This document shows positions 9,736 to 18,986 of a stretch of DNA of 64,000 nucleotides, one piece after another. How positions within the stretch are numbered: the first letter of the stretch is position 1; every line of letters starts with the position of its first letter. Position numbers and translations under genes: made by a program. Location: NCBI GenBank assembly GCA_022599775.1, contig JAHZLQ010000040.1:1-64000 (forward strand). The letters run 5' to 3'. Below the pieces are notes generated by a model. The model searched no databases and was not told the DNA's origin. It was given only the letters and a program-made list of their open reading frames with translations. The DNA comes from Gammaproteobacteria bacterium (GTDB taxonomy: Bacteria > Pseudomonadota > Gammaproteobacteria > Nevskiales > Nevskiaceae).

Positions 9736-10071
9736 TCACTTGCCGACAGCGCCGTCAGCCGGCGCTGTCGACAGGAATGCCGCGATGTCCTGAATGTCTT
9801 CGTCGCTCATGCTCGACGCCTGCGCACCCATGGTCGGGTGCTGACGTTCGCCCGAGCGGTAGGCCTTGAGCGCGGTGACGATGTACTCCGCACTCTGGCC
9901 GCCGAGCTTGGGTACACGGTAGGTCGGATACACATTGTTGTAGCCGGGGATGCCGTGACATCCGAAGCAGGTTTCAGCTTTGTCGCGGCCGGCTTCGCTA
10001 TCACCGGCGGCTACGCCTTGCGCAGACCAAAGCGCGACGACGGCGAAGGTCGCCCATCGCAGGGCTTTCAT
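9736..10071 (-). CDS. monohaem cytochrome c, c4/c553-like
   Basis: Periplasmic 111-residue cytochrome with a signal peptide ending GVAAG and one CFGCH haem motif near residue 37. The likely Met ligand is in HPTMGAQA, and the ending SDEDIQDIAAFLST is typical. GGAG precedes the ATG at 10071. It is first in a two-gene operon with the cytochrome at 9371-9724. The shared layout (haem motif, P.LGGQ/LAGQ, A-YRSG-R, M.AQA, SD.DI) shows that they are paralogues. Confidence 0.88.
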   Translation of the reverse strand: MKALRWATFAVVALWSAQGVAAGDSEAGRDKAETCFGCHGIPGYNNVYPTYRVPKLGGQSAEYIVTALKAYRSGERQHPTMGAQASSMSDEDIQDIAAFLSTAPADGAVGK

Positions 10072-10302
10072 CGTGGAGGACTCCTGGATACATGCGCGGA
10101 ACGCGCCTTTTCGGTCGCATATGGTCTGGGAAAGCGGCTGCCGAGTCAATGGATTGGCTATGTCATGCGAGCCATGAGCGCCCATCACGCCGGGCAAGTC
10201 TGGACGTGCCGACCTGCAATCCGCACACTGCCGTCTGCCGCTCAGGCGGATGTACGCAAACCGGCCTTACGCAGCCCCCTCCAACATCAGACCGACAACG
10301 GC

Positions 10303-10710
10303 ATGACCGAACTCCCGGAAAACCTGGTGATGAGCCTGCCGATCTCCGCCATTGCCGCCGCAGCGCTGGGCCTGTTGATCGTGGCGCTGGCTCTGAACGT
10401 GTCGCGGCTGCGCTTGCGCCTGCAGATTTCCTTGGGCGACGGGGAACGCCCGGAACTGTCGCGTGCCATTCGTGCGCATGGCAACACGGTCGAGAACGCG
10501 CCGCTGTTCCTGGTGCTGTGCCTGCTGCTGGAACTGACCGGCAGCGGTGCCTGGCTGGGTTGGGTCACACTGCTGTTCGTACTCGGTCGCTACGTCTACG
10601 CCTGGGGCATGCTGCGACGCAGCTTCTCCCGCCAGCGACAGATCGGCGCGCTGCTGAGTTATTTGATCATCGCGGGAATGTCGCTCGCCCTGTTATCGCG
10701 CCTGGCCTGA
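10303..10710 (+). CDS. MAPEG-family membrane protein
   Basis: A 135-residue integral membrane protein with about four hydrophobic segments. The MAPEG hallmark ELSRAIRAHGNTVENAPLFL follows the first helix, then LGRYVYAWGM. Eukaryotic members are glutathione-dependent eicosanoid enzymes; bacterial ones are mostly uncharacterised. The start is uncertain: ATG 10303 or ATG 10330 both precede the first helix, and neither has a strong ribosome binding site. Its stop codon overlaps the ppx start (TGATG), so the two are translationally coupled. Confidence 0.85.
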   Translation: MTELPENLVMSLPISAIAAAALGLLIVALALNVSRLRLRLQISLGDGERPELSRAIRAHGNTVENAPLFLVLCLLLELTGSGAWLGWVTLLFVLGRYVYAWGMLRRSFSRQRQIGALLSYLIIAGMSLALLSRLA

Positions 10711-12227
10711 TGAGCAGCTCCGGGGAAGGCCTGGCCGCGGCGCGCGCGCAGGAAGTCGCGGCGGTCGATCTCGGTTCCAACAGTTTCCACATGCTGGTGG
10801 CGCGCGCGCGCGGCGATGAGATTCAGGTCATCGATCGACTGCGCGATTCCACGCGCCTGGCCGCGGGCCTCGATGAGGAACGCAAGCTTTCGCCGCAGGT
10901 GCAGGAACGCGCGCTGGCCTGCCTGGAGCGCTTCGGTCAGCGCCTGCGGCATATCCCGCCTTCACAGGTACGCGCCGTCGGCACCAACACCATGCGTGAG
11001 ATGCAGGGCGGCGAGGCTTTCCTCGCCGCTGCCGAAGCGGCGCTGGGTCATGAGATCGAAATCATCTCGGGCGTGGAGGAAGCGCGGCTGGTCTTCGGCG
11101 GCGTTACCCACGGCCTGGACGGCGCGCACGGCCGGCGTCTGGTGGTGGATATCGGCGGCGGCAGCACGGAGCTGATCATTGGCCGCGACAACGAGCCGAA
11201 ACTGATGGAAAGCGTGTCGCTGGGTTGCGTGGTGCATACGCAACGCTTTTTCGCCGATGGTTCGATCAACAAGCGCAACTTCAACGCCGCGCGCCTCGCG
11301 GCGCGCGTGGAACTGGAGTTTCTCGAAAAGACCTACCGCGATGCCGGCTGGGATCTCGCCCTGGGCGCCAGCGGCACCATCCGCGGCGTGTGGCGGGTGA
11401 TGCGCGCACAGAAGTGGGCCGAGGACGAGATCACCCGCGAAGGCCTGGAAAAGACCGTTGAGCTGCTGCTGAAGACCGGCAAGATCAGCAAGATCGATTT
11501 CGATGGCCTGCGCGAAGATCGGCGCCCGGTGTTTGCCGGCGGACTGGCGGTGCTCGCCGGCGTCTTCGATTCGCTCGGCATCGAACGCCTGCGCACCTCC
11601 GACCGCGCCCTGCGCGAAGGTCTGGTCTACGATCTGCTGGGCCGGCTGTCCGATCATGACGTACGCGCCGACAGCGTGGCCACCGTGGGCCGACGCTTCG
11701 GCATCGATGCCCAGCATGCCCAGGCCGTCGCGGACACCGCGAGCGAGGCCTTGTCCCAGGTCGCCGCCAGTTGGAAGCTGGATAGCAAGGAATGCCGCCG
11801 CCTGCTCGCTTGGGCGGCAGGCTTGCACGAGATCGGCCTGTCGATCGCGCATTCCTCGTACCACAAACACGGTGAATACATGCTGCGCCACGCCGATCTG
11901 CATGGCTTTTCGCAGACCGACCAGCGTCTGCTCGCCGCGCTGGTGCGCCTGCATCGCGGCAAGATCGCCGTCGCGCTGTTCGACGAACTGCCGGCCCAGT
12001 GGCGCGAACCCTTGCGCCGCCTCACGGTGATCCTGAGGCTGGCCTATCTGCTGAACCGCTCACGCATGCACGATCAACGACCGCGGTTCGTGCTGACCGC
12101 CGGTCGTCGCAGCCTGGAACTGCGCTGCCCGCGCGGCTGGCTGGAACAACACCCGCTGACGCGCGCCGATATCGAGCGCGAGCAGGAACTGCTCAAAGTC
12201 ATCGACTTCAAACTGTCGGTGGATTGA
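10710..12227 (+). CDS. ppx: exopolyphosphatase / pppGpp phosphohydrolase
   Basis: Releases terminal phosphate from long-chain polyphosphate; the related GppA enzymes convert pppGpp to ppGpp. ASKHA-fold motifs are AAVDLGSNSFHML near residue 15, GTNTMRE, VEEARL and VVDIGGGSTELI near residue 145. A C-terminal HD-like helical domain of about 190 residues carries LHEIGLSIAHSSYHKHGEYM. The 505-residue length favours Ppx with its extra domain. It faces ppk1 tail to tail, placing polyphosphate synthesis and breakdown side by side. Ppx and GppA cannot be separated safely by eye. Confidence 0.92.
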   Translation: MSSSGEGLAAARAQEVAAVDLGSNSFHMLVARARGDEIQVIDRLRDSTRLAAGLDEERKLSPQVQERALACLERFGQRLRHIPPSQVRAVGTNTMREMQGGEAFLAAAEAALGHEIEIISGVEEARLVFGGVTHGLDGAHGRRLVVDIGGGSTELIIGRDNEPKLMESVSLGCVVHTQRFFADGSINKRNFNAARLAARVELEFLEKTYRDAGWDLALGASGTIRGVWRVMRAQKWAEDEITREGLEKTVELLLKTGKISKIDFDGLREDRRPVFAGGLAVLAGVFDSLGIERLRTSDRALREGLVYDLLGRLSDHDVRADSVATVGRRFGIDAQHAQAVADTASEALSQVAASWKLDSKECRRLLAWAAGLHEIGLSIAHSSYHKHGEYMLRHADLHGFSQTDQRLLAALVRLHRGKIAVALFDELPAQWREPLRRLTVILRLAYLLNRSRMHDQRPRFVLTAGRRSLELRCPRGWLEQHPLTRADIEREQELLKVIDFKLSVD

Positions 12228-12275
12228 ACGGCCCGAGGCGACTTCGATCCGAGGAGCTCGGACGCTGTTCGCGAT

Positions 12276-14387
12276 TCAGACCAGATCGCCGTCCAGCAAA
12301 CGCTGTTGAACCGCGACGTCCTGCACATGGTCGGCACGGTGGTAGCCGCCGTCGGGCTGCAGATGCCAGCTTTGCGCGGTGTCGGCCAGATAGGCCTGCA
12401 AGTGCGTGATCAGGCGCTGGCGCAGCTTGTCGTCGAGTATCGGCGTGGCGATCTCGACGCGGCGATAGAGATTGCGTTCCATCCAGTCGGCGCTGGAGAT
12501 CCAGACCTCGGGTTCACCGGCGTTCTCGAAATGGAACACGCGATGGTGTTCCAGGAAGCGGCCGACCACGGAACGCACACGAATGCGATCCGATACGCCG
12601 GCAATGCCGGGTCGCAGCGAACACATGCCGCGCACGATCAGATCGATCTCCACACCGGCCTGTGAGGCGCGATACAGGTTACGGATCAACTCGGGTTCCA
12701 CCAGCGAATTCATCTTGGCGATGATTCTTCCCGGGTGGCCGGCGGCGACGTGCTCGATCTCGCGGTCGATGCGTTCGACCATGCCCTTGAACAAGGTGAA
12801 CGGCGACTGCAGCAGCCGTTCCATCTTGTTGACCTTGCCCAGCGAGGTGAGCTGCAGAAAGACGTTGTGCACGTCCTTGCAGATCTTCTGGTCGTAGGTG
12901 AACAGGCCGTAATCGGTGTACAGCCGCGCCGTGCGCGGGTGGTAGTTGCCGGTGCCCAGATGCGCGTAGTGGCGCAGGCCCTCTTCTTCCCGCCGCACCA
13001 CCAGTATCATCTTGGCGTGGGTCTTGTAACCGACGATGCCGTAGACGACATGTGCGCCGACGTCCTGGAGCTTTTCGGCAAGGTCGATGTTGTCGGCCTC
13101 ATCGAAACGCGCGCGCAGTTCGACCACCACCGTGACTTCCTTGCCGGCCTTGGCGGCCTCCATCAAGGCATCGACGATCGGGCTCTTGGTGCCGGTGCGG
13201 TACAGCGTCTGCTTGATCGCCAGTACGTTCGGATCGCGTGCGGCCTGGCGCAGGAATTCGACGACCGGGACGAACGAATCGAAGGGGTGGTGCAGCAGCA
13301 CGTCGGCGTCGCGCACCGCGGAGAAGATGTCCTCGCGCTGCAGCTGGCGCGGTACGCGCGGCACGAACGGCTGGAACTTCAGATCGGGCCGGTCGACCAG
13401 ATCGGGCAGCGCCATCAGTCGATTGAGATTGACCGGACCGTTGACCTGATACACATCCGCCGGGTCGAGCTGCACGGTCTGCATCAGATACTGCCAGAGA
13501 TGATCCGGACAGTTGTGGGCCACCTCCAGTCGTACCGAATCGCCCCACTGGCGCTGCGACAACTCGCCTTCGAGCACTTCCAGCAGATCTTCGGCCTCCT
13601 CGACATCCACCAGCAAATCACTGTTGCGGGTGATGCGGAACTGATAGCAGCCGGTGGCCTCCATGCCCGGAAACAGATCATCGACATAGGCGTGGATGAC
13701 CGAAGACAGGAACACGAAATCGTGCGGGCCGGTGCCCTTGATGTTCTGTGGCACCTGGATGATCCGCGGCAGCGCGCGTGGCGCCTGCACGATCGCGAAG
13801 CCGCTGTTGCGGCCGAACGCGTCCTTGCCGTGCAGCGACACGATGAAGTTCAGCGACTTGTTGAGAATCCGCGGGAACGGGTGCGCCGGGTCCAGCCCCA
13901 GGGGCGACAGCACCGGCAGCAGCTCGTCATGAAAGAACTGCCGTAGCCAGGCATCCTGCTGCGGGGTCCATGAGGAACGGCGCAGAAAACGAATGTGTTC
14001 TTCATCCAGCGCCGGAACCAGAACCTCGTTGAACACGCGGTATTGCTCGTCGACCAGGGCATGCGCGCGCTGGCTGATGTCGCGCAGCAGGTCGATCGAC
14101 GAGAGCCCATCGGCGCCACGCTGGTTCTGCCCCAGTTCCACGACTTTCTGCAGTCCGGCCACGCGAATCTCGAAGAACTCGTCGAGGTTGGAACTGGAAA
14201 TGCACAGAAACTTGAGCCGTTCCAGCAAGGGCAGCCGCTCGTCCTTGGCCTGCTCCAGCACGCGCTGGTTGAACTCCAGCAGCGACAGCTCGCGATTGAT
14301 GAACAGCTCCGGATTCAGCGGCTCGGCGCTGTCGGAAACGGGTTCGGCTTGACGGGCGGCGATGCTCGGGGCGTCCATGTTGCTCAT
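12276..14387 (-). CDS. ppk1: polyphosphate kinase 1
   Basis: Reversibly polymerises the gamma-phosphate of ATP into polyphosphate at the inner membrane. It is about 703 residues from ATG 14387; the open frame reaches 14447 only through a TTG. The N domain begins with INRELSLLEFNQRVLEQA. The two PLD-like catalytic domains carry YKTHAKMILVVRR near residue 455 (phosphorylated His) and FLEHHRVFHFEN near residue 610 (second catalytic His). HLGTGNYHPRTARLYTDYGLFT is fully conserved. It is convergent with ppx with only 48 bases between. Confidence 0.95.
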   Translation of the reverse strand: MSNMDAPSIAARQAEPVSDSAEPLNPELFINRELSLLEFNQRVLEQAKDERLPLLERLKFLCISSSNLDEFFEIRVAGLQKVVELGQNQRGADGLSSIDLLRDISQRAHALVDEQYRVFNEVLVPALDEEHIRFLRRSSWTPQQDAWLRQFFHDELLPVLSPLGLDPAHPFPRILNKSLNFIVSLHGKDAFGRNSGFAIVQAPRALPRIIQVPQNIKGTGPHDFVFLSSVIHAYVDDLFPGMEATGCYQFRITRNSDLLVDVEEAEDLLEVLEGELSQRQWGDSVRLEVAHNCPDHLWQYLMQTVQLDPADVYQVNGPVNLNRLMALPDLVDRPDLKFQPFVPRVPRQLQREDIFSAVRDADVLLHHPFDSFVPVVEFLRQAARDPNVLAIKQTLYRTGTKSPIVDALMEAAKAGKEVTVVVELRARFDEADNIDLAEKLQDVGAHVVYGIVGYKTHAKMILVVRREEEGLRHYAHLGTGNYHPRTARLYTDYGLFTYDQKICKDVHNVFLQLTSLGKVNKMERLLQSPFTLFKGMVERIDREIEHVAAGHPGRIIAKMNSLVEPELIRNLYRASQAGVEIDLIVRGMCSLRPGIAGVSDRIRVRSVVGRFLEHHRVFHFENAGEPEVWISSADWMERNLYRRVEIATPILDDKLRQRLITHLQAYLADTAQSWHLQPDGGYHRADHVQDVAVQQRLLDGDLV

Positions 14388-14474
14388 GCGATCAGGGTGG
14401 GACACGGCTGGATCGGAGGCCGGACCATTCGGCGGTGAATCCGGCAATCAGTCTACGCCTTGCCCGGGACCGGC

Positions 14475-15245
14475 TCAGGCGGCGCGGTCGACGAATACCG
14501 CGCGCTCCGGGTAGTCGGTGAACACACCATCGATACCGAAACCGCGCAGCTGTTCGATGTCGTCCTGATAGTTGACGGTGTAGACGTAGACCTTGAGTCC
14601 GCGCGATCGCGCATCGGCCACCAGTTCCGCGTCCACGAAATCGGAGGCGAGATTGATCGCCACCGCGCCGATTTCAGTGGCGCAGGCCGCCAGATCCAAG
14701 GGCACGCCGCACAACAGCACGGCGGTCGGAATCATCGGCGCCAGACGGCGGAATTCGCGCAGTTCGCGCAGGTGAAACGAGGACACCAGGAACTGATCCG
14801 GCGCCCAGCCGCGCTGGTCGACGTACTCGCGCAACACCGATGCCACAGCGGCGGCGGTGCCACCGAAGGACTTGAGCTCGATATTGACCCCGACCCGACG
14901 GTCGATGTGATCGAGCATTTCCTGCAGCGTCGGAATCGTTTCACCACGACCGGCATCGAGCTGGCGGATTGTTTCCAGCGACTGTTCGAGCAGGCGGCCC
15001 TGGCCATCGGTGGTGCGATCGAGCCGGTCGTCATGGAACACCAGCAGCGTATCGCCGTGGCGTTGTACGTCGAATTCGACCCACTGCGCGCCGAGACGTA
15101 CGGCGGTGTCCATGGCGAGGCGGGTGTTTTCCGGGGCGTGGCCCGAAGCGCCGCGGTGTCCGATGGACAGAAATCCGCTGGGCGCGCCAGCGGCAAGCTC
15201 CTGGCGGGTCTTGAACGGAATCGGCATTTTCAACAAGTCATCCAT
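14475..15245 (-). CDS. glycerophosphodiester phosphodiesterase
   Basis: Hydrolyses glycerophosphodiesters to glycerol-3-phosphate and the free alcohol. About 256 residues without a signal peptide, hence probably a cytosolic UgpQ-type enzyme. The GDPD fold motifs are present: IGHRGASGHAPENT near residue 27, WVEFDVQRHGDTLLVFHDD and NIELKS. The barrel ends with VYVYTVNYQDD and GIDGVFTDYPE. ATG 15245 is chosen because it precedes the conserved start closely; MPIPF at 15227 is an alternative. It lies downstream of pyk on the same strand, about 95 bases away. Confidence 0.88.
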   Translation of the reverse strand: MDDLLKMPIPFKTRQELAAGAPSGFLSIGHRGASGHAPENTRLAMDTAVRLGAQWVEFDVQRHGDTLLVFHDDRLDRTTDGQGRLLEQSLETIRQLDAGRGETIPTLQEMLDHIDRRVGVNIELKSFGGTAAAVASVLREYVDQRGWAPDQFLVSSFHLRELREFRRLAPMIPTAVLLCGVPLDLAACATEIGAVAINLASDFVDAELVADARSRGLKVYVYTVNYQDDIEQLRGFGIDGVFTDYPERAVFVDRAA

Positions 15246-15340
15246 TTGCGTTACCGCCCCATACTGAGTGGGAAATAATGCAGTTTCGTGACCGTGGCAG
15301 CCTTCAGCAAGCGCTTTTTCGGCGATTTTGTCCCGGAAAC

Positions 15341-16777
15341 TCAGGGCGCCGTGAGAATCTTCATCGCGTTGGTACCACCGGGTCCGGTGAAATCGCCCTT
15401 GGTCAGCAGCACCCGGTCGCCGCTGGACAGCACGCCGCGCGCGGCGAGCATTTCCATCGCCTCGGTGGTCGGCTTCAGGGTCTCCAGCGCGGTCGGGACG
15501 AAGGGCACCGGGTGCACGCCGCGGCACAAGGCCATGCGGCGCAAAGTGGAAACGTGCTGGGTCAGCGCATAGATCGGTATGCGCGTATCGGTGCGCGACA
15601 TCATCAAGGCCGTGGCACCGGATTCGGTCAGCGCGACGATCGCCTGGGCGTGCATGTGGCGCGCGGTCCAGCTGGTTGCCATCGCGATGGCCTCGTCGGT
15701 CTCGCGAAAATGCGAATCCAGATTGATCGCATGGCGCTCCGTGACCAGCTCGGCCGCCTCGGCGCCTTGGCAGACCCGGACCATCGCCTCGACCGTCTTC
15801 ACCGGATACTTGCCGGTGGCGGTTTCGGCCGAGAGCATCACCGCGTCGGTGCCGTCCATGACGGCATTGGCCACGTCCAGTACTTCGGCGCGCGTGGGGA
15901 TGGGATTGTTGATCATGGTTTCCATCATCTGCGTGGCGGTGATGACCATGCGGTTCTGCTCACGCGACTCACGGATGATCTTCTTCTGCCAGCCCGGCAA
16001 TTCGGCGTCGCCGATCTCCACGCCGAGGTCGCCGCGCGCCACCATCACCACGTCCGAAGCCGCCACGATCGCGGACAGTTCGCTCAGTGCTTCGGCGCGT
16101 TCGATCTTGGCCACCAGAGCCTGGCGTCCGCCGGCCGCGGTGATCAGTTCGCGCGCGTCGATCATGTCCTGCGCGCTACGTGGAAACGAGATCGCGATGA
16201 AGTCCACATCCAGTTCGACCGCGTGCTTCAGATGTTCGCGGTCGGCGTCGGTCAGGGCGGCCGCGGACAGACCGCCGCCGAGCTTGTTGATGCCCTTGCG
16301 GTCCGACAGCCTGCCGCCGAGCACGACCGTACACTGGACACGCGAGCCGCGCACCGAATCAACCTTGAGTGTGATGGCGCCGTCATTCAGCAACAGCGTG
16401 TCACCAGCGTTCACGTCACGTGGCAGGTTCTCGTACGCGCAGCCGACCACCTCCGCGGTGCCCGCAGTTTTCGGCCAGTGCGTGTCGAGTGCGAACGGCG
16501 CGCCTTCCTCGAGTTCGACATGGCCGCCGACGAAACGCTCAACCCGGATCTTGGGGCCCTGCAGATCGGCGAGGATGCCGACCGGCCGCTGCAGCGCCTC
16601 GCCAACGCGACGCACGGCCTCGACCCTGGCGGCCTGATCCTCGGGCTTGCCGTGCGAATAGTTGAGTCGCACCACGTCCACGCCGGCGGCGATCAGACGG
16701 TGCAGGACGGCCGGATCATCGGTGGCCGGACCGAGGGTCGCGAGAATCTTGGTGCTGCGTGGCGGCGGTGTCTGCAT
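15341..16777 (-). CDS. pyk: pyruvate kinase
   Basis: Last step of glycolysis: phosphoenolpyruvate plus ADP to pyruvate plus ATP. 478 residues from ATG 16777 (a further ATG lies at 16801). TKILATLGPATDD opens the TIM barrel. The signature around the catalytic Lys reads ALVAKIERAEAL. MVARGDLGVEIG and TQMMETMINNPIPTRAEVLDVANAV follow. The C-terminal allosteric domain ends VLLTKGDFTGPGGTNAMKI. It diverges from purT with about 95 bases between the starts. Confidence 0.95.
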   Translation of the reverse strand: MQTPPPRSTKILATLGPATDDPAVLHRLIAAGVDVVRLNYSHGKPEDQAARVEAVRRVGEALQRPVGILADLQGPKIRVERFVGGHVELEEGAPFALDTHWPKTAGTAEVVGCAYENLPRDVNAGDTLLLNDGAITLKVDSVRGSRVQCTVVLGGRLSDRKGINKLGGGLSAAALTDADREHLKHAVELDVDFIAISFPRSAQDMIDARELITAAGGRQALVAKIERAEALSELSAIVAASDVVMVARGDLGVEIGDAELPGWQKKIIRESREQNRMVITATQMMETMINNPIPTRAEVLDVANAVMDGTDAVMLSAETATGKYPVKTVEAMVRVCQGAEAAELVTERHAINLDSHFRETDEAIAMATSWTARHMHAQAIVALTESGATALMMSRTDTRIPIYALTQHVSTLRRMALCRGVHPVPFVPTALETLKPTTEAMEMLAARGVLSSGDRVLLTKGDFTGPGGTNAMKILTAP

Positions 16778-16872
16778 GCCACCGCATTCTAGGCCGATCA
16801 TTGATGATGTATAGAACCCGGCGGTTCAGGTCGCGATAATCGGCGTCCGACCAACCCCACAAGCACTTCATC

Positions 16873-18060
16873 ATGACTTCAAGCCTGCGACTCGGCACGC
16901 CGCTGTCCTCCGACGCGACCCGCCTGATGCTGCTCGGTGGCGGCGAACTCGGCAAGGAGGTGCTGATCGAGGCGCAGCGGCTCGGCGTGGAGACCATCGC
17001 CGTGGATCGCTATGCCGACGCGCCGGCGATGCAGGTGGCGCATCGCAGTCATGTGATCCCGATGCTCGACGGCGCCGAACTGCGCCGCGTCATCGAATCC
17101 GAGAAGCCCGACTACGTGGTGCCCGAGATCGAGGCGATCCACACGCCGACGCTGCTGGAACTGGAAGCCGAGGGCTATCAGGTGATCCCCACGGCGCGTG
17201 CGGCGCGGCTGACGATGGACCGCGAGGGCATCCGCCGGCTCGCCGCCGAGGAACTGGGGTTGCCCACCTCGCCTTACCGATTCGCCGGCGACAAAGCCGA
17301 GTACCGTGCGGCCGTGGAAGCGCTGGGCCTGCCCTGCGTGGTCAAGCCGGTGATGTCGAGTTCCGGCAAGGGCCAGTCCCTGCTGCGCGAACCGGCCGAT
17401 ATCGACAAAGCCTGGAACTATGCGCAGGCTGGCGGCCGTGCCGGCGCCGGGCGCGTGATCGTGGAAGGCTTCGTGCCGTTCGACTACGAGATCACCCTGC
17501 TGACGGTGCGCAGCGTCTCGGGCGCGCGCTACTGCGATCCCATCGGCCACTTGCAGGTGGACGGCGACTATCGCGAATCCTGGCAACCGCATCCGATGTC
17601 CGCGCTGGCGATGCAGCGCGCCTGCGCCGTCGCCGAGCAGATCACCGGCGCACTCGGCGGGCGCGGCCTGTTCGGCGTGGAATTGTTCGTCAAGGGCGAG
17701 GAGGTGCTGTTCAGCGAGGTCTCGCCGCGCCCGCACGATACCGGCCTGGTCACGCTGATTTCGCAGGACCTGTCCGAGTTCGCGCTGCACCTGCGTGCCA
17801 TCCTGGGCCTGCCGATTCCCTCGCTGCGCCAGTTCGGGCCGTCTGCCTCCTGCGCGATTCTGGTGGAGGGCGACCGCAAAGCGCCGCATTATTCCGGTCT
17901 CGAAGCGGCGCTGGCCGAACCCGACACCCAGCTGCGGCTGTTCGGCAAACCGGAGGTCGTCGGCCGCCGGCGCATGGGCGTGGCGCTGGCGCTCGGCGAT
18001 TCCATCGACGATGCGCGTGCGAAGGCGCGGCGGGCGGCGGCGGCGATACAGCTCGGCTAG
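16873..18060 (+). CDS. purT: formate-dependent phosphoribosylglycinamide formyltransferase
   Basis: Third step of purine synthesis, making formyl-GAR from GAR, ATP and formate without folate. ATP-grasp enzyme of 395 residues, normal for Pur[13 protein letters not shown] begins the N-terminal domain. [14 protein letters not shown] near residue 160 is the ATP-binding loop. [36 protein letters not shown] carries the metal-binding acidic residues. The ending [10 protein letters not shown] is canonical. A GATAAT hexamer (16835-16840) upstream may be its -10 box. purE and purK are also in this window, but not adjacent. Confidence 0.95.
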   Translation: MTSSLRLGTPLSSDATRLMLLGGGELGKEVLIEAQRLGVETIAVDRYADAPAMQVAHRSHVIPMLDGAELRRVIESEKPDYVVPEIEAIHTPTLLELEAEGYQVIPTARAARLTMDREGIRRLAAEELGLPTSPYRFAGDKAEYRAAVEALGLPCVVKPVMSSSGKGQSLLREPADIDKAWNYAQAGGRAGAGRVIVEGFVPFDYEITLLTVRSVSGARYCDPIGHLQVDGDYRESWQPHPMSALAMQRACAVAEQITGALGGRGLFGVELFVKGEEVLFSEVSPRPHDTGLVTLISQDLSEFALHLRAILGLPIPSLRQFGPSASCAILVEGDRKAPHYSGLEAALAEPDTQLRLFGKPEVVGRRRMGVALALGDSIDDARAKARRAAAAIQLG

Positions 18061-18066
18061 AACCTG

Positions 18067-18507
18067 TCAGCGCGTCTCCAACCAGAACGTAACCGGGCCG
18101 TCATTGATCAGAGACACCTGCATATCCGCGCCGAAACGACCGCAGGCCACATCACGGTGCTCGTCGCGCGCGCGATTGACGACATCAGCGAACAAGCGCC
18201 GCGCCGCGTCGGGTGGCGCCGCCGTCGTGAAGCTGGCGCGCATGCCCCGGCGCGTATCGGCCGCCAGCGTGAACTGCGGCACCAGCAACAATCCGCCACC
18301 ATGTTCACGCAGGCTGCGGTTCATGCGCCCGTCCGCGTCGGTGAAGACGCGATAGCCCAGCAGACGTTCAACCAGACGGCGCACATCGGTCTCAGCATCG
18401 TCGGGACGCACACCCACGAGGACCAGCAGGCCGGGACCGATAGCGGCGATACGCTCACCGTCGACGTCCACCGCTGCGGAGCGCACTCGTTGTAGTAATC
18501 CGATCAT
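18067..18507 (-). CDS. dtd: D-aminoacyl-tRNA deacylase
   Basis: Homodimeric proofreading enzyme that removes D-amino acids (and glycine from tRNA-Ala) from mischarged tRNAs. 146 residues, family size. MIGLLQRVRSAAVDVDGE starts the barrel, and the Gly-cisPro motif NDGPVTFW is at the C-terminus. The other active-site motif, usually SQFTL, reads PQFTL here: the Thr is kept but the conserved Ser is Pro. ATG 18507 matches the family start. It is convergent with purT, and its upstream region leads into the small-RNA cluster. Confidence 0.92.
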   Translation of the reverse strand: MIGLLQRVRSAAVDVDGERIAAIGPGLLVLVGVRPDDAETDVRRLVERLLGYRVFTDADGRMNRSLREHGGGLLLVPQFTLAADTRRGMRASFTTAAPPDAARRLFADVVNRARDEHRDVACGRFGADMQVSLINDGPVTFWLETR

Positions 18508-18537
18508 TCCTGAATTCGTCCCTGCTGGGCGGGCCTG

Positions 18538-18605
18538 CGTAGGAAATTCCCTACAGGCCGTGTCGTCACCATCCGACTGTATTTGCACGGGCCCGCGTCC
18601 ATACT
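18538..18605 (+). promoter_or_regulatory. promoter of sRNA unit 1 with GacA/UvrY-like box
   Basis: CGTAGG-N6-CCTACA (18538-18555) matches the architecture of the GacA box TGTAAG-N6-CTTACA. CCGACTG (18573-18579) begins 23 bases after CCTACA. A -10-like CATACT (18600-18605) begins 27 bases after that. The same three blocks with identical distances recur before units 2 and 3. Confidence 0.6.
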
Positions 18606-18611
18606 GATATC

Positions 18612-18732
18612 AGAGTCACCAAGGATAAGGACGCAGGGATGGGTCCGGTGACTTCTCCAAGGATGGAATCAGCGCAGGAAGCGCGCTAATACCGACCGAC
18701 CGTCAGGCAAGAGGCCCAACGGTCGGTTTTTT
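18612..18732 (+). ncRNA. RsmX/Y/Z (CsrB)-like small RNA, unit 1
   Basis: Predicted transcript of about 121 nt with six GGA motifs. A 5' stem pairs GTCACC (18615-18620) with GGTGAC (18647-18652). A hairpin GCGC-AGGAA-GCGC (18672-18684) shows GGA in its loop, the preferred CsrA/RsmA target. The terminator is ACCGACCGT/ACGGTCGGT (18695-18703, 18719-18727) followed by T6. There is no ORF of note. Length and design match Rsm RNAs that sequester the translational regulator CsrA/RsmA. Family assignment is inferred; transcript ends are predicted from the promoter and terminator. Confidence 0.75.
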
Positions 18733-18766
18733 CGTGGTGTCGACGCCGGAGTTCGGATTTTGCGCG

Positions 18767-18828
18767 AAAAGTCCTACAACGAACATCGACGCTGTCCGAC
18801 TGTGTTGCCGCGATGGCGCGAGCACAAT
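18767..18828 (+). promoter_or_regulatory. promoter of sRNA unit 2
   Basis: CCTACA (18773-18778), CCGACTG (18796-18802, 23 bases on) and CACAAT (18823-18828, a further 27 bases) repeat the unit 1 spacing exactly. The left half of the GacA-like palindrome is degenerate here. Confidence 0.55.
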
Positions 18829-18834
18829 AGCTGC

Positions 18835-18955
18835 AAGTCGCCAAGGACAAGGAGCACACGGAGGTTCAGGCGACAGCCGCAGGATGCGGACAGGATTCGC
18901 AGGACAGCTTGAAAACGAACCGGCCATCGACAGGGAATTCGATAGCCGGTTTTTT
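18835..18955 (+). ncRNA. RsmX/Y/Z (CsrB)-like small RNA, unit 2
   Basis: About 121 nt with eight GGA motifs. The 5' stem is GTCGCC (18837-18842) with GGCGAC (18869-18874), a compensated change relative to unit 1. The GGA hairpin is CCGC-AGGAT-GCGG (18877-18889), again compensated. A terminator stem AACCGGC/GCCGGTT (18918-18924, 18945-18951) with an inner ATCG/CGAT pair is followed by a T run. It is separated from unit 1 by about 100 bases of promoter region only. Confidence 0.75.
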
Positions 18956-18986
18956 CGTGCCGGGATGCTCTCTGGGACGATACCGG

